NCBI RefSeq assembly: GCF_000009365.1
Contig: NC_008260.1
Coordinates: forward strand, 338,501 to 402,500
Direction: 5' to 3'
Length of the DNA stretch: 64,000 nt
Source: Alcanivorax borkumensis SK2
GTDB taxonomy: Bacteria; Pseudomonadota; Gammaproteobacteria; Pseudomonadales; Alcanivoracaceae
Shown: piece by piece, positions 20,257-31,778 of the stretch
Layout of the letters: every line of letters starts with the position of its first letter
Numbering within the stretch: position 1 is the first letter of the stretch
The notes under the pieces: generated by a model
Told to the model about the DNA's origin: nothing
The model's input: only the letters and a program-made list of their open reading frames with translations
Database searches by the model: none
Program-made: the position numbers and the translations under genes

Positions 20257-21765
20257 ATGAACAAAGAGATCCTGCTGGTAGCGGAAACCGTATCAAACGA
20301 GAAGGGTGTAAGCCGCGACGTAATTTTTGAGGCCATTGAACTGGCTCTCGCGGCAGCTACCAAGAAGCGGTTCAAGCAAGAAGACGTGGAAATTCGTGTG
20401 GATATTGACCGTGAGTCCGGTAATGCCCGCAGCTTTCGTGTATGGCACGTAGTGCCTGATGAAGAACTCTTTGAATTCGGTAAGCAACTGACATTGGATG
20501 AAGCCCACGAGCAGGATACGTCTCTGCAGATCGGGGACATCTGGGAAGAGGAAGTTGAATCCGAAGCCTTTGGTCGTATTGCTGCGCAAACTGCTAAGCA
20601 GGTCATTGTACAGAAAGTACGTGAAGCGGAGCGTCGTCAAATTGTTGAGGAATATCGTGATCGCATTGGCGACTTGGTCAGTGGCACGGTAAAGAAAGCC
20701 AGCCGTGATTCTATCGTGCTGGACTTGGGCGGCAACGCCGAAGCACTGATTACTCGTGAACACATGATTCCCCGTGAGGCCGTTCGCCAAAACGACCGTG
20801 TCCGTGCCTATCTGCTGGGCGTAAATGAAGAAAATCGTGGTCCGCAGCTGTTTGCCAGCCGTGCTTGCCCGGACATGTTGGTGGAGCTGTTTAAAATTGA
20901 AGTGCCAGAGATCGGTGAAGAGCTGATCGAAATTAAAGGCGCTGCTCGTGATCCAGGCTCCCGAGCCAAAATTGCCGTAAAGACCAATGATCAGCGTATT
21001 GATCCGGTTGGCGCTTGCGTAGGCATGCGTGGTGCGCGGGTTCAGGCCGTTTCCAATGAGCTGGCTGGTGAGCGTATCGATATTGTCCTGTGGGACGACA
21101 ACCCCGCACAGCTAGTGATTAATGCAATGCAGCCGGCGGAAGTGGCTTCCATTGTTATGGATGAAGAAAGCCATTCCATGGATATTGCCGTGGAAGATGA
21201 GTCTGCATTGGCCCAGGCTATCGGCCGTAGTGGGCAGAACATTCGCCTAGCGTCTGAGTTAACCGGCTGGGAACTCAACGTCATGACCATTGATGACGCT
21301 GAGAGCAAACAGGAACAAGAAGCCGAGCAAGCCCTGCAAACATTCATCAACGAGTTAGAAGTAGATGAAGATGTGGCGGGTGTGCTAGTGGATGAAGGTT
21401 TCTCTACCCTTGAAGAAGTGGCCTATGTGCCAGAGGAAGAGATGCTGGCTATCGACGGCTTTGATGAGGAGATCGTAGAGCTTTTACGCCAGCGTGCCAA
21501 AGATGCGCTGTTGACTAAAGCCCTGGTATCTGAAGAGAAGTTTGATCAAGCCGAGCCCGCGGAAGACCTTCTCAACATGGAAGGTATGGATCGCGAGTTG
21601 GCTGTTGAATTGGCTTCCCGTGACATTGTTACGATGGAAGACCTCGCCGAACAGGCAGTGGATGACCTGCTGGAAATTGAAGGCCTGAGCGAAGAGCGTG
21701 CAGCCGAGTTGATTATGACTGCGCGCGCGCCTTGGTTTGAAGGTGAAGACGAAGCCGGGGCGTAA
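20257..21765 (+). CDS. nusA: Transcription termination/antitermination factor NusA
   Basis: Binds RNA polymerase and modulates pausing, termination and antitermination. ATG 20257 ([18 protein letters not shown]) gives 502 residues. The order is an N-terminal RNAP-binding domain (1-130), S1 (about 135-200), two KH domains (about 205-350, with [14 protein letters not shown] and [12 protein letters not shown]), and two acidic C-terminal repeats (about 365-430 and 440-495). The C-terminal repeats are typical of proteobacterial NusA. It follows rimP by 40 bp. Confidence 0.98.
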   Translation: MNKEILLVAETVSNEKGVSRDVIFEAIELALAAATKKRFKQEDVEIRVDIDRESGNARSFRVWHVVPDEELFEFGKQLTLDEAHEQDTSLQIGDIWEEEVESEAFGRIAAQTAKQVIVQKVREAERRQIVEEYRDRIGDLVSGTVKKASRDSIVLDLGGNAEALITREHMIPREAVRQNDRVRAYLLGVNEENRGPQLFASRACPDMLVELFKIEVPEIGEELIEIKGAARDPGSRAKIAVKTNDQRIDPVGACVGMRGARVQAVSNELAGERIDIVLWDDNPAQLVINAMQPAEVASIVMDEESHSMDIAVEDESALAQAIGRSGQNIRLASELTGWELNVMTIDDAESKQEQEAEQALQTFINELEVDEDVAGVLVDEGFSTLEEVAYVPEEEMLAIDGFDEEIVELLRQRAKDALLTKALVSEEKFDQAEPAEDLLNMEGMDRELAVELASRDIVTMEDLAEQAVDDLLEIEGLSEERAAELIMTARAPWFEGEDEAGA

Positions 21766-21826
21766 CGCCCATTTCCAGGCTGAACAAGCAGGCACCATCA
21801 GAGATGGACAGGAGAGTGTTGCTGAC

Positions 21827-24523
21827 ATGGCAGAAACGACCGTAAAGAAACTGGCCGACATCGTAGGGACGCCCGTCGAGAAGCTGCTTACGCAGATGAA
21901 AGACGCAGGGTTGCCCCATGGCGATGCCAGCGAAGTGGTCTCAGATGAACAGAAGCAGCAGCTACTGGCGCATCTGCGCAAGTCTCATGGTGCCGAGGAT
22001 GAAGGTAGTGGTAAGAAAATTACGCTGAAGCGTAAGTCCACCAGTACCATTAAGACCACCGGTGCTGCCGGTAAGTCTAAGACCGTGAATGTGGAAGTGC
22101 GTAAGAAGCGCACCTACATGAAGCGTGATGTGGTAGAAGCTGAAGAGCGTGAAGAAGCGGAACGCCTGGCGGCAGAAGAAGCTGCGCGGATCGCGGAAGA
22201 AGAGAAGCGTGCAGCGCAAGAGGCGGCTAAGCGTGCTGCGGATGATGAAGCTGCACGTCTGAAGGAAGATGAAGCTCGCGCTAAGGCTGAGCAAGAACGC
22301 AAAGCGGCCGGCGAAAAAGCAGCGGAAGAAAAAAGTAAGCGTGTTTCTGTGCCAAAAGTTTCTGCAACCAAGAAACCTGCGAAGGAAGAAACGCCGGAAG
22401 AAAAGGCCAAGCGAGAAGAAGCCGAGCGCAAACAGCGTGAAGCGGATGAGGCCAAGCGTAAGCAGGAAGCAGAAGCTCGCAAGAAAGCGGAAGAAGAAGC
22501 CGCTCGCCGTACCGCTGAAGAGGCCGCCCGTATTGCGGCTGAGCTGGAGCAGCGTGGCGAGCAGGAAGAGAAAAAACCTGCGGTGGAAGATGACAAGGGC
22601 TCATCCATTGTTAATGCCGCGCAGGAAGCCAGCTATCAGCGTGAGGAGCGCCAGTCTCGCCGTCGTCGCCGCAAGCCCAAGGTGGCAGGCGTTGTGCACG
22701 GTAAGATGAAAAGCTCCATGAATAAGCAGCATGGCTTTAAAACACCGACGGAGAAGAAAATCTACGAAGTCGAAGTTCCAGAAACAATTACCGTGGGTGA
22801 TCTGGCCCAACGCATGAACATCAAGGCCAAGTCTTTAATTAAGTCCTTGATGAAAATGGGCGAAATGGCCACGGTTAACCAGCCGATTGATCAGGAAACC
22901 GCGTTCTTGCTGGTAGAAGAGATGGGCCATAAGCCCGTTGCCAGTAAAGGGCAAGAAGAGTTGCTGGAAGATCATCTGGCTGCTGATTTGGTAACCCGTG
23001 ACAGTGTGGATTCAGAGCACCGAGCTCCCGTTGTGACCATTATGGGTCACGTGGACCACGGTAAGACCTCTCTGCTCGATTATATTCGTAAAGCCAAGGT
23101 GGCAAGCGGCGAAGCGGGCGGTATTACCCAGCACATTGGTGCGTATCACGTTGAGCACGAGAAAGGCATGATTACCTTCCTCGACACGCCTGGTCACGCT
23201 GCCTTTACTGCCATGCGTGCCCGTGGAGCTAAAGCCACTGATATCGTGGTGATTGTTGTTGCCGCCGATGATGGTGTAATGCCGCAGACCGAAGAAGCGA
23301 TCAACCACGCGAAAGCGTCGGGTGCGCCGATTATAATTGCGGTCAACAAGATTGATAAAGAACAGGCAGACCCAGACCGGGTGCGTAACGAATTGGCCAC
23401 CAAGGATGTAATCCCGGAAGAGTGGGGCGGTGAATACCAGTTCATTAACGTTTCTGCTCACTCTGGCGAGGGCGTTGATGACCTGCTGGATGCGATCCTT
23501 CTGCAATCAGAATTGCTAGAGCTGCAAGCTCAGGCCTCCGGTTCCGCGACCGGCGTTGTGATTGAATCTCGCATTGAGAAAGGCCGCGGAACGGTAGCGT
23601 CTATCTTGGTGCAGGGTGGCGAGCTTCAGATAGGCGATATGCTACTGGCCGGTGCTCATTTTGGCCGTGTGCGTGCGATGGTTGACGAAAACGGTAAAGC
23701 CATCAAGAAGGCTGGCCCATCTATTCCTGTAGAAGTGCTTGGCCTAAATGGCGCACCAGAAGCCGGTGAGCAGATCCAGGTTGTGACAGATGAGCGTAAG
23801 GCGCGGGAAGTGGCTGAGTTCCGTCAGGAACGTGACCGTGAGCTTAAGCTTAAGCGTCAGCAGGCGTCCAAACTGGAAAACCTGTTTGAAAATATGGGCA
23901 GTGCAGAGACCAAAACCGTCAACATCGTGTTGAAGACCGATGTACGCGGTTCTCTGGAAGCGCTGACCAGCGCCCTGAATGACCTGGGTACAGACGAAGT
24001 GAAAGTGAACCTGGTGTCCAGTGGCGTGGGGGCGATCAACGAATCCGACGTTAACTTGGCGATGACCAGTGAAGGTGTCTTGTTGGGCTTTAACGTTCGT
24101 GCTGATTCCAAAGCTAAGCGAGTGTGCGAACAGGAAGGCATCGATCTGCGCTATTACAGCGTAATTTACGAACTGATCGATGACGTGAAGCAAGCCATGA
24201 GCGGTTTGCTGGCTCCGGAAAAACGCGAAGAAATTCTTGGTGTGGCTCAGGTGCGCGATGTGTTCCGCTCTTCCAAGTTTGGTGCTGTTGCCGGTTGTAT
24301 GGTGGTGGAAGGTACGTTGTACCGGAACCGTCCGATCCGCGTTCTGCGCGATGATGTGGTGGTCTTCGAGGGCGAGTTGGAGTCTCTGCGTCGCTTTAAG
24401 GACGATGTACCGGAAGTGCGTAACGGCATGGAGTGTGGCATCGCAGTGAAAAGCTATAATGACGTGAAAGAAGGCGATAAGATCGAAGTCTTCGAAGTGA
24501 AGGAGGTGGCTCGCTTCCTGTAA
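21827..24523 (+). CDS. infB: Translation initiation factor IF-2
   Basis: GTPase that brings fMet-tRNA to the 30S subunit. ATG 21827 gives 898 residues starting [20 protein letters not shown]. An N-terminal IF2 module is followed by a very long charged Glu/Lys/Ala/Arg coiled coil (about residues 100-300). A second N-module (about 325-390) precedes the G domain with [18 protein letters not shown] and NKIDKEQAD (about 400-570), then the C-terminal beta-barrel and fMet-tRNA domains. Ribosome site GGACAGGAGAG. A shorter IF2 isoform from an internal start is possible, as in E. coli. Confidence 0.98.
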   Translation: MAETTVKKLADIVGTPVEKLLTQMKDAGLPHGDASEVVSDEQKQQLLAHLRKSHGAEDEGSGKKITLKRKSTSTIKTTGAAGKSKTVNVEVRKKRTYMKRDVVEAEEREEAERLAAEEAARIAEEEKRAAQEAAKRAADDEAARLKEDEARAKAEQERKAAGEKAAEEKSKRVSVPKVSATKKPAKEETPEEKAKREEAERKQREADEAKRKQEAEARKKAEEEAARRTAEEAARIAAELEQRGEQEEKKPAVEDDKGSSIVNAAQEASYQREERQSRRRRRKPKVAGVVHGKMKSSMNKQHGFKTPTEKKIYEVEVPETITVGDLAQRMNIKAKSLIKSLMKMGEMATVNQPIDQETAFLLVEEMGHKPVASKGQEELLEDHLAADLVTRDSVDSEHRAPVVTIMGHVDHGKTSLLDYIRKAKVASGEAGGITQHIGAYHVEHEKGMITFLDTPGHAAFTAMRARGAKATDIVVIVVAADDGVMPQTEEAINHAKASGAPIIIAVNKIDKEQADPDRVRNELATKDVIPEEWGGEYQFINVSAHSGEGVDDLLDAILLQSELLELQAQASGSATGVVIESRIEKGRGTVASILVQGGELQIGDMLLAGAHFGRVRAMVDENGKAIKKAGPSIPVEVLGLNGAPEAGEQIQVVTDERKAREVAEFRQERDRELKLKRQQASKLENLFENMGSAETKTVNIVLKTDVRGSLEALTSALNDLGTDEVKVNLVSSGVGAINESDVNLAMTSEGVLLGFNVRADSKAKRVCEQEGIDLRYYSVIYELIDDVKQAMSGLLAPEKREEILGVAQVRDVFRSSKFGAVAGCMVVEGTLYRNRPIRVLRDDVVVFEGELESLRRFKDDVPEVRNGMECGIAVKSYNDVKEGDKIEVFEVKEVARFL

Positions 24524-24547
24524 GGGAAAGCGTGCCCGAACCTTGCT

Positions 24548-24961
24548 ATGAGCCGTCATCGCCGCCCCCAAGGCTTTAACCGCACTGACCGAGTCGCTGA
24601 CCAGATTCAGCGCGAGTTGTCCCGGTTGTTGCAGTTCGAAATGAAGGACCCTCGAGTCAATCTGGCGACGATTCAGGATGTAACGGTTTCCCGTGATCTG
24701 TCCTATGCTGAGGTGTATTTCACCTTGCTGGGACAGGGCGAGGAGGCCGGCGCAGAAGCCGAAGAGGTGCTCACCAAGGCCAGCGGTTTTCTGCGCAGCA
24801 GCCTGGCCCAGGGCTTGAATACCCGCACTACCCCCAAATTACGTTTCCATTACGATATGACCCCGGAGCGGGCTGCTCATCTATCGCAATTGATTGATGA
24901 GGCCCGGGCAGAAGACCGGGAGCTGCGTCCTGAAGACGACGAAACCGGAAACAACGAGTAA
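24548..24961 (+). CDS. rbfA: 30S ribosome-binding factor RbfA
   Basis: KH-type cold-shock and 30S maturation factor. The 137-residue protein has the family start RVADQIQRELSRLLQFEMKDPR, the KH strand VSRDLSYAEVYF, and the substitution of the KH Gly loop typical of RbfA. The acidic tail (residues 115-137) is longer than the core. It sits between infB and truB as in E. coli. Confidence 0.95.
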   Translation: MSRHRRPQGFNRTDRVADQIQRELSRLLQFEMKDPRVNLATIQDVTVSRDLSYAEVYFTLLGQGEEAGAEAEEVLTKASGFLRSSLAQGLNTRTTPKLRFHYDMTPERAAHLSQLIDEARAEDRELRPEDDETGNNE

Positions 24962-24975
24962 CTCGGAGCTGTCAG

Positions 24976-25902
24976 GTGGCAAAGCGTCGTCCTAGAGGCC
25001 GTGATCTCAACGGCATCCTGTTATTGGATAAATCCTCCGGCGTGAGCAGTAATGGCGCGCTGCAAATGGCAAAAAAAATGTTTGCTGCCGCTAAAGCGGG
25101 CCATACTGGCAGCTTGGATCCGTTGGCCACGGGCATGCTACCCATCTGTTTCGGCGAGGCGACTAAGTTCAGCCAGTTTCTGTTGGAGTCGGACAAGAGC
25201 TACCGAGTAACCGCCAAGCTGGGAGTGACTACAGAAACTGGCGATGCGGACGGCAATGTGGTGAACACTACGGAAGTGTCCGCCTCTGCCGCCCAGATTG
25301 AAGCGGCGTTGTTGTCATTTAAGGGCGATATCGAGCAAATTCCAAGCATGTATTCGGCGATTAAGCATGAAGGTGTGCCGCTCTATAAGCTGGCCCGTGA
25401 GGGTATCACCGTAGAGCGTAAGCCTCGGCCGGTGACGATTTATGATTTGCGAATTCTACGTATCGACGGCGATGAGCTGGAGTTCGAGGTGGACTGCTCT
25501 AAAGGCACCTATGTGCGCTCACTGGTGGAAGATACAGGGGCTCTGTTAGGGTGCGGCGGGCATGTGACCGCTCTACATCGCCTGTCTGCGGGACCTTACC
25601 CGGCAGAGCGAATGCTGACCTTAGAGCAGCTGGGTAAAATCAAGGAAACCGGTGGTTTTGAGGCAATCGATGAGCTGCTCTTGCCTTTATCCACCAGCGT
25701 GGCAGACTGGCCGCGCGTTGAGTTGGGTGACAATGCTGCTTACTACTTGCAGCAAGGGCAGCCGGTGATGGCCTCAGACCGCCCTCTGGACGGCTGGGTT
25801 AGCGTTTATCAGGCGTCCAGTGGTGAATTTCTGGGTGTCGGAGAAATATTGGAAGACGGGCGGATTGCTCCCCGTCGTCTGGTTGCAGGCGGAGCCTCTT
25901 GA
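24976..25902 (+). CDS. truB: tRNA pseudouridine-55 synthase TruB
   Basis: Makes the universal pseudouridine 55 in the T-loop of tRNAs. 308 residues from a GTG start at 24976, with GGAG eight bases upstream. The catalytic Asp is in GHTGSLDPLATGMLP (about residue 49), followed by GEATKFSQFLLESDKSY. A KGTYVRSL motif is near 180 and a PUA-like C-terminal domain follows. Co-transcribed with rbfA (14 bp gap) and followed by rpsO. Confidence 0.96.
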   Translation: MAKRRPRGRDLNGILLLDKSSGVSSNGALQMAKKMFAAAKAGHTGSLDPLATGMLPICFGEATKFSQFLLESDKSYRVTAKLGVTTETGDADGNVVNTTEVSASAAQIEAALLSFKGDIEQIPSMYSAIKHEGVPLYKLAREGITVERKPRPVTIYDLRILRIDGDELEFEVDCSKGTYVRSLVEDTGALLGCGGHVTALHRLSAGPYPAERMLTLEQLGKIKETGGFEAIDELLLPLSTSVADWPRVELGDNAAYYLQQGQPVMASDRPLDGWVSVYQASSGEFLGVGEILEDGRIAPRRLVAGGAS

Positions 25903-25982
25903 GGAGATTCGCCCGATAATGACGGCAGCTATAAATATGCATGGCTGGCCGTGACCTTAATTGAGCATATTGGAGAAGCATC

Positions 25983-26252
25983 ATGGCGTTAACCGTTGAA
26001 CAAAAAGCTGAAATTCTGAAAGAGCATGGCCGCAAAGAGAATGATACCGGGTCCCCGGAAGTTCAAGTCGCTTTGCTGAGCGCCAATATCAATGGTCTTC
26101 AGGATCACTTTAAAGGCCACAAGAAGGATCACCACAGCCGTCGTGGCCTGATCCGCATGGTAAACCAGCGTCGTAAGCTGCTGGACTACCTGGCCAAGAA
26201 AGACCGCACCCGTTACTTGCAGCTGATCGAAAAGCTGGGTCTGCGCCGCTAA
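25983..26252 (+). CDS. rpsO: 30S ribosomal protein S15
   Basis: Primary binder of the 16S rRNA central domain. 89 residues, the standard length, all alpha-helical, with [26 protein letters not shown] and the C-terminal [23 protein letters not shown]. The 80-bp spacer from truB probably holds its own promoter and leader; S15 autoregulates translation in E. coli. An intrinsic terminator follows 18 bp past the stop. Confidence 0.98.
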   Translation: MALTVEQKAEILKEHGRKENDTGSPEVQVALLSANINGLQDHFKGHKKDHHSRRGLIRMVNQRRKLLDYLAKKDRTRYLQLIEKLGLRR

Positions 26253-26269
26253 GGCATGGATCAAAGTTA

Positions 26270-26309
26270 CAACAACAGAAGCTCGGCATAGCCGGGCTTT
26301 TGTTGTTTT
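26270..26309 (+). terminator. Intrinsic terminator after rpsO
   Basis: AACAACAGAAGCTCGGC pairs imperfectly with GCCGGGCTTTTGTTGTT around an ATA loop, ending in TTTT. It lies between rpsO and the pnp leader. Confidence 0.85.
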
Positions 26310-26341
26310 AGGGTGCGGGGAAAAGGCCGCGCAGCCTTAGC

Positions 26342-26382
26342 CATGATACTGAGTGATGCGTGGTGCGTTTCTCGATATCATG
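26342..26382 (+). promoter_or_regulatory. Stem-loop in the pnp leader (candidate RNase III/PNPase autoregulation site)
   Basis: CATGATACTGAG (26342-26353) pairs with CTCGATATCATG (26371-26382), with a single mismatch and one G-U, about 75 nt before the pnp start codon. In E. coli the pnp leader stem is cut by RNase III and trimmed by PNPase to control its own synthesis; the position and shape here fit that role. Confidence 0.5.
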
Positions 26383-26457
26383 CGTGAACGAAAGAAGAGT
26401 GTATGTCAGAGGCATGGGCCTTGAAGATTGTCGTGAAGAAGAGAGAAGAGACGAGAT

Positions 26458-28551
26458 ATGTTCAATAAAATTACCAAGCAAATTCAGTTTGGCCGTGACA
26501 CGGTAACCTTGGAAACCGGGCAAATTGCTCGCCAGGCAACCGCCGCTGTCATGGTCCGTATCGGTGACACCCAAGTGTTGGTCACCGTAGTGGGTAGAAA
26601 AGAAGCCAATCCAGGGCAGAACTTCTTTCCCCTGACCGTTAACTATCAGGAAAAGACCTATGCAACCGGCCGTATACCCGGTGGCTTCCTCAAGCGTGAA
26701 GGCCGTCCTAGCGAAAAAGAAACGCTGACCTGCCGACTCATCGACCGCCCGATTCGCCCGCTGTTCCCAAAGGGCTTCATGAATGAAGTGCAGGTTGTGG
26801 CTACGGTGATGTCTTCCGACAAAAACCGCGATCCGGATATTGCAGCCTTGATCGGTACGTCCGCTGCCTTATCTATTTCCGGAATTCCTTTTAGTGGCCC
26901 GATTGGTGCTGCACGGGTGGGCTACAAGGATGGAATGTACATCCTCAACCCTAGCTATTCCGAGTTGGCTGAGTCTGCACTGGACTTAGTTGTTGCAGGT
27001 ACCGAACCTGCTGTATTGATGGTGGAATCCGAAGCGCAGGAGCTGTCTGAAGACCAAATGCTGGGCGCGGTATTGTTCGGCCATATGGAAATGCAGCCGC
27101 TGATCCAGGGCATCAAGGAGTTCGCTGCCGAAGTGGGCACTGAAACGTGGGACTGGAAACCGGCTGAGCAGAACGAGACCCTGAAAGCGGCGATCAAAGA
27201 TAAGTTCGCGGCGGCGTTGGGCGAGGCTTACACCATTACCGAGAAGATGGCCCGTTACGCCAAAGTGGGCGAGCTGCGTGATGCTTGTGTGGCTGAGTTT
27301 GCCACCGGTGAAGACGGTGCGCCGGAAGCCGACGAAGTGAAAGACCTGTTCGGCAAGATCGAAAAGAGCGTGGTGCGTGAAGCCGTGGTATCCGGCAAGC
27401 CGCGTATTGATGGTCGTGCTTTGGATGCGGTGCGTGCTATTGATTGCCAAGTGGGCACTTTGGCGAAAACTCATGGCTCTGCGTTATTCACCCGTGGTGA
27501 GACCCAGGCGATCGTCACTGCCACATTGGGTGGTATGCGCGATGCGCAGTTCATCGACGCGCTGGAAGGGTCCCACCAGGACCACTTCATGCTGCAGTAC
27601 AACTTCCCTCCATACTGTGTGGGTGAGACGGGCTTCATCGGTTCTCCCAAGCGTCGTGAAATCGGTCACGGTCGCCTGGCCCGCCGTGGTGTGGAAGCCG
27701 TTGTGCCTAGCGTGCAGGACTTCCCTTACACGATTCGTGTGGTCTCTGAGATCACTGAGTCCAACGGTTCTTCTTCCATGGCGTCCGTGTGTGGCACTTC
27801 CATGGCGTTGATGGACGCTGGTGTGCCGTTGACCGCGCCGGTGGCCGGTATTGCCATGGGCCTGGTGAAGGAAGAAGACGGCCGTTATGCAGTGCTGTCC
27901 GATATTCTGGGTGATGAAGATCACCTTGGCGACATGGACTTCAAGGTGGCTGGTACCGCCCGTGGTGTGACTGCTTTGCAGATGGACATCAAGATCGAAG
28001 GCATTACCGAAGAGATCATGGAGAAAGCGCTGAACCAGGCAAATGCCGGTCGTCTGCATATCCTGGGTGAGATGAATAAGGCGATTGCCGAGTCGCGCTC
28101 TGAGGTATCTGACAACGCGCCGACTCTGCTGACTTTGAAGATCAACCCGGACAAGATCCGTGATGTGATCGGTAAAGGCGGCGCGACTATTCGTGCCCTC
28201 ACCGAGGAAACGGGTTGTACCATTGACATTGAAGACGATGGTAGCGTGAAGATCTACGGTGAAACCCGTGAAAAAGCCGATGAAGCGGTCCGTCGCGTAG
28301 AAGAGATTACCGCGGAAGCTGAAGTGGGTGCAATCTACGAAGGCAAGGTAACGCGGGTTGTTGATTTCGGTGCGTTCGTGGCGATCATGCCCGGCACTGA
28401 AGGCCTGCTGCACATCTCCCAGATCGCTGAAGAGCGTGTTGAGAAAGTGACTGATTACGTGAACGAAGGTGAGATCATTAAGGTGAAAGTCCTTGATGTG
28501 GACCAGCGTGGCCGTATCAAACTGTCGATGAAGGAAGCTAAGGAAGATTAA
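26458..28551 (+). CDS. pnp: Polyribonucleotide nucleotidyltransferase (PNPase)
   Basis: Phosphorolytic 3'-5' exoribonuclease of the RNA degradosome. The 697 residues comprise two RNase PH domains (about 1-215 and 310-530) split by an alpha-helical linker. KH ([18 protein letters not shown], about 560) and S1 ([18 protein letters not shown], about 622-690) domains follow. [22 protein letters not shown] and [10 protein letters not shown] are diagnostic. Preceded by a structured leader and closed by a strong terminator. Confidence 0.98.
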   Translation: MFNKITKQIQFGRDTVTLETGQIARQATAAVMVRIGDTQVLVTVVGRKEANPGQNFFPLTVNYQEKTYATGRIPGGFLKREGRPSEKETLTCRLIDRPIRPLFPKGFMNEVQVVATVMSSDKNRDPDIAALIGTSAALSISGIPFSGPIGAARVGYKDGMYILNPSYSELAESALDLVVAGTEPAVLMVESEAQELSEDQMLGAVLFGHMEMQPLIQGIKEFAAEVGTETWDWKPAEQNETLKAAIKDKFAAALGEAYTITEKMARYAKVGELRDACVAEFATGEDGAPEADEVKDLFGKIEKSVVREAVVSGKPRIDGRALDAVRAIDCQVGTLAKTHGSALFTRGETQAIVTATLGGMRDAQFIDALEGSHQDHFMLQYNFPPYCVGETGFIGSPKRREIGHGRLARRGVEAVVPSVQDFPYTIRVVSEITESNGSSSMASVCGTSMALMDAGVPLTAPVAGIAMGLVKEEDGRYAVLSDILGDEDHLGDMDFKVAGTARGVTALQMDIKIEGITEEIMEKALNQANAGRLHILGEMNKAIAESRSEVSDNAPTLLTLKINPDKIRDVIGKGGATIRALTEETGCTIDIEDDGSVKIYGETREKADEAVRRVEEITAEAEVGAIYEGKVTRVVDFGAFVAIMPGTEGLLHISQIAEERVEKVTDYVNEGEIIKVKVLDVDQRGRIKLSMKEAKED

Positions 28552-28569
28552 TTTCTGCCTTGTGGTTTC

Positions 28570-28601
28570 AAAAAAGGGTCGGCATTTGCCGGCCTTTTTT
28601 T
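28570..28601 (+). terminator. Intrinsic terminator after pnp
   Basis: AAAAAAGGGTCGGC pairs with GCCGGCCTTTTTT (one bulge, one G-U) around ATTT and ends in seven Ts, 18 bp past the pnp stop. Confidence 0.92.
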
Positions 28602-29008
28602 ATGCTGGGTGCTTGCTTGGTTTGCCGGTTATCTATGGTTGTGATTTGGCGCTACAGACGGCGGGAGGGGGGCGCAGAGGCCAAAGGGTCTTGGTGAGCA
28701 GCACGCCCTCAATCTCCACTTGAGAAATGCCTGCCTTTGGTGGCATCCGAACTACGCTGATTCGAATGATAGTCGCTGCTATTTGCGATAGTTGACGGAA
28801 GCGGCAAAGCCTGCGCTAGGGTTCTAGGTGCCAACGTTGCCAGGCTCGGCAGCGAACCCTGAAGACGTAGAGGCATGGCAGTGTGTGTTTGAAGCTATAC
28901 GCAGCAACGTGAGTGCCCCAAACAACGAATATCAAATAGTCGCCTAGGGTGCCCGCAATGGAAAATGCAGAGAAGCGGTAGGTCATCAATTAGTCACAGT
29001 GGGAATGA
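28602..29008. other. Gene-free spacer between pnp and acs
   Basis: About 400 bp lie between two facing terminators. No ORF with a ribosome site or recognisable motif was found on either strand. The minus strand has several short open stretches in different frames (the longest, starting at 28986, about 56 codons) with no family resemblance I can name. The base composition looks like the neighbouring genes, so a decayed gene or an untranslated RNA cannot be excluded. Confidence 0.6.
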
Positions 29009-29033
29009 AAACGGCGCAGAAATTGCGCCGTTT
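29009..29033 (-). terminator. Terminator of acs
   Basis: On the minus strand AAACGGCGCA (29033-29024) pairs with TGCGCCGTTT (29018-29009) and runs into a T-rich tail, 11 bp past the acs stop. Confidence 0.82.
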
Positions 29034-29044
29034 CCTGTTGCGGC

Positions 29045-30982
29045 TTACTTGTTTTGGCGGTTATCGATGAGCTGATCAACCACGCTGGGATCAGCTAAGG
29101 TGGAGGTGTCGCCCAGGCTATCCAGTTCATCCGCGGCGATTTTGCGTAAAATACGGCGCATGATTTTGCCAGAGCGGGTTTTCGGCAGGCCCGGTGCAAA
29201 GTGAATCAGGTCGGGCTTGGCGATGGGCCCAATTTCCTGTGTCACTAGGTCGCGGAGAGCCTTGACCAGTTCTTCGCTGCCTTCCTTGCCGGCCATTAAC
29301 GATACGTAGGCATAGATCCCTTGCCCTTTTACGTCATGCTGGTAGCCCACCACGGCCGCTTCAGAGATGCTGGGGTGTAGTACTAGAGCGGATTCGATTT
29401 CAGCTGTGCCTAGGCGGTGGCCAGACACGTTGAGCACGTCATCCACCCGGCCAGTAATCCAGTAGTAGCCATCTTCATCGCGGCGGGCGCCGTCGCCAGT
29501 GAAGTAGCAGCCCTTGTAGGCACTGAAGTAGGTATCGATTAGGCGTTGGTGATCGCCATAGACGGTGCGAATTTGGCTAGGCCAACTGGCCTTGAGCACT
29601 AGGTTGCCGGAGGCGGCACCGTCCAGTTCGTTACCGTCAGGGTCCATTAGGCCGGGTTGCACCCCGAACATGGGCAGAGTGGCAGACCCGGCTTTCAGGT
29701 CCACTGCGCCGGGTAGCGGCGCAATCATGATGGCGCCGGTTTCAGTTTGCCACCAGGTGTCTACAATCGGGCAGCGGCTGTCACCGACTACCCTGTAATA
29801 CCACTCCCAGGCTTCCGGGTTGATGGGTTCGCCCACGGTGCCCAGCAGCTTCAGGCTGGCGCGGGAGGTTTGTTCCACAGGGGCATCGCCCAGCCCCATG
29901 AGGGCGCGAATAGCGGTAGGCGCGGTGTAGAAAATGTTTACCTTGTGCTTGTCGACTACCTGCCAGCAGCGTGAGGCGTCCGGGTAGGTGGGCACGCCTT
30001 CGAACATCAGCGTGGTGGCGCCGTTAGCCAGCGGGCCGTAAACAATGTAGCTGTGTCCAGTGATCCAGCCCACATCGGCGGTGCACCAGTAGATGTCCCC
30101 GTCCTGATAGTCGAACACGTATTTATGGGTTAGAGCAGTGTTGAGCAAATAGCCGGCGGTGGTGTGGACAACCCCTTTGGGTTTGCCGGTGGAGCCAGAG
30201 GTGTAGAGGGTGAATAATGGGTCTTCAGCCTCGACCCACTCCGGTTCGCAATCGCTGGACGCATCCGCCATGGCCTCGTGGTACCAGACATCTCGCGGTG
30301 CTTGCCAATCCACATCTCCGCCGGTGCGCTTTACGGTCAGGCAGGTGTGAACACAGTCGATACCGTCTAGGGCCTTGTCTGCATTTACTTTCAGCGGGAT
30401 GGTTTTGCCACCGCGTACCCCTTCGTCGGCGGTAATCAGAGCGCAAGCCTCAGCATTGAGAATGCGGTCTTTCAGAGCTTCCGGCGAGAAACCGCCAAAG
30501 ACAACAGAGTGGATGGCGCCAATGCGAGCGCAGGCCAGCATGGCGTAGGCCGCTTCCGGAATCATCGGCATATAGATGACAACGCGATCGCCTTTCTTAA
30601 CACCTCGATTCTTGAGCACATTGCCGAACTTGCTCACTTCCTCGAACAGCTGTTGATAGCTTATGTGTTTGTCCTGATCTGGCTCGTCGCCCTCCCAGAT
30701 AATGGCGGTCTGGTTGGCCCGTTCCGGCAGGTGGCGGTCGACACAATTGTAACAGGCGTTGAGGGTGGCGCCTTTGAACCAAGCGGCCCGGCCTTCGTTA
30801 AAGTCCCATTCGCTTACCGTGTCCCACGGAGTTTTCCAGTCCAGAAGCTGTTCTGCGCGCTCGGCCCAGAAGGTGCCCGGATCATTAATGGATTGGCTGT
30901 ACCAGCGATCGTAAGTCTCGCGATCCATCAGTGTTTGCTTTTTATAGTCGGCGGGAACAGGGTGAATATGTACTTGGGACAT
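29045..30982 (-). CDS. acs: Acetyl-CoA synthetase
   Basis: Activates acetate to acetyl-CoA through acetyl-AMP. ATG 30982, six bases after AAGGAGG, gives 645 residues starting [10 protein letters not shown]; a longer frame to 31057 lacks support. The P-loop-like AMP-binding motif [17 protein letters not shown] lies near residue 260, the WWQTETG loop near 410, and the C-terminal acetylation-site motif [11 protein letters not shown] near residue 605 carries the regulatory Lys. It sits downstream of the panDCB genes on the same strand, as in Pseudomonas. Acetate metabolism is often under carbon-catabolite control, which is notable given the CbrAB locus nearby. Confidence 0.97.
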   Translation of the reverse strand: MSQVHIHPVPADYKKQTLMDRETYDRWYSQSINDPGTFWAERAEQLLDWKTPWDTVSEWDFNEGRAAWFKGATLNACYNCVDRHLPERANQTAIIWEGDEPDQDKHISYQQLFEEVSKFGNVLKNRGVKKGDRVVIYMPMIPEAAYAMLACARIGAIHSVVFGGFSPEALKDRILNAEACALITADEGVRGGKTIPLKVNADKALDGIDCVHTCLTVKRTGGDVDWQAPRDVWYHEAMADASSDCEPEWVEAEDPLFTLYTSGSTGKPKGVVHTTAGYLLNTALTHKYVFDYQDGDIYWCTADVGWITGHSYIVYGPLANGATTLMFEGVPTYPDASRCWQVVDKHKVNIFYTAPTAIRALMGLGDAPVEQTSRASLKLLGTVGEPINPEAWEWYYRVVGDSRCPIVDTWWQTETGAIMIAPLPGAVDLKAGSATLPMFGVQPGLMDPDGNELDGAASGNLVLKASWPSQIRTVYGDHQRLIDTYFSAYKGCYFTGDGARRDEDGYYWITGRVDDVLNVSGHRLGTAEIESALVLHPSISEAAVVGYQHDVKGQGIYAYVSLMAGKEGSEELVKALRDLVTQEIGPIAKPDLIHFAPGLPKTRSGKIMRRILRKIAADELDSLGDTSTLADPSVVDQLIDNRQNK

Positions 30983-31250
30983 TGGGGCCTCCTTGGGATA
31001 CTGCCAGCCAGTTTTCATCATTATTATCGTTGCGCTAGCTCGGGTGTATTCCACCATGGTCTTATAAAGGTGCTAGCGGGGGGTAGACATGGTATGCCAA
31101 GAGTAAACAAAGCGTTACTTGAAGGCCAATGCTCAAGTGCAGAAGAAGGTCGGCAGTTAAAAAGATAAAAAACGAGCGGGTAAAAGTGGAGTTGGGCATC
31201 GACGCCCTTTCTCTTAGGCTTGCACGTCCTTAAGCGAAGGCAGGAAGTGG

Positions 31251-31280
31251 CAAAAAAAAACGCCGGTTGGGCCGGCGTTT
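31251..31280 (-). terminator. Terminator of panD
   Basis: On the minus strand AAACGCCGGC and CCGGCGTTT pair around a short CCAA loop and are followed by a run of nine Ts, 27 bp past the panD stop. Confidence 0.9.
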
Positions 31281-31307
31281 CAATAATTCTTCATGCGAAC
31301 CCCGGGA

Positions 31308-31688
31308 TCAGGCAACCTGAACCGGAATGGCATTGCTGGTGCCCTTCACTTCATTGCCCTCAGCCATGTAAATCAGGCTGGGTTTGAAGTTGATTAGCTC
31401 CGCGCTAGTGTAGTTGGCGTAGGCACAAATAATTACGCGATCGCCAGGCTGGGCCTTATGGGCTGCAGCACCGTTGACGGAGATGATTTTGGACCCGGCT
31501 TCGCCGCGGATTGCGTAGGTTTCGAAACGCTCACCGTTATCGATGTTATAGATCTGGATCTGTTCGTATTCCAGGATACCCGCCATGTCCATCAGATCAC
31601 CATCAATGGCGCAGGAGCCTTCGTATTCAAGTTCCGCGTGGGTGACACGAGCCTGATGGAGTTTTGCTTTCAGCATGGTGCACTGCAT
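31308..31688 (-). CDS. panD: Aspartate 1-decarboxylase PanD (pyruvoyl enzyme)
   Basis: Makes beta-alanine for pantothenate. The 126-residue proenzyme has the self-cleavage site Gly24-Ser25 in YEGSCAID; Ser25 becomes the pyruvoyl group. Lys9 and the [11 protein letters not shown] and [15 protein letters not shown] motifs match the family. Last gene of panB-panC-panD on the minus strand; 90 bp separate it from panC. Confidence 0.97.
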   Translation of the reverse strand: MQCTMLKAKLHQARVTHAELEYEGSCAIDGDLMDMAGILEYEQIQIYNIDNGERFETYAIRGEAGSKIISVNGAAAHKAQPGDRVIICAYANYTSAELINFKPSLIYMAEGNEVKGTSNAIPVQVA

Positions 31689-31778
31689 GTTGGTTACCTC
31701 TCAAGCGACCCGAAGCCTGCTGTATACGCCATATTATATGGCATGCAGGCACTTCAAGGGGCCGGAAGTATGCATGAA

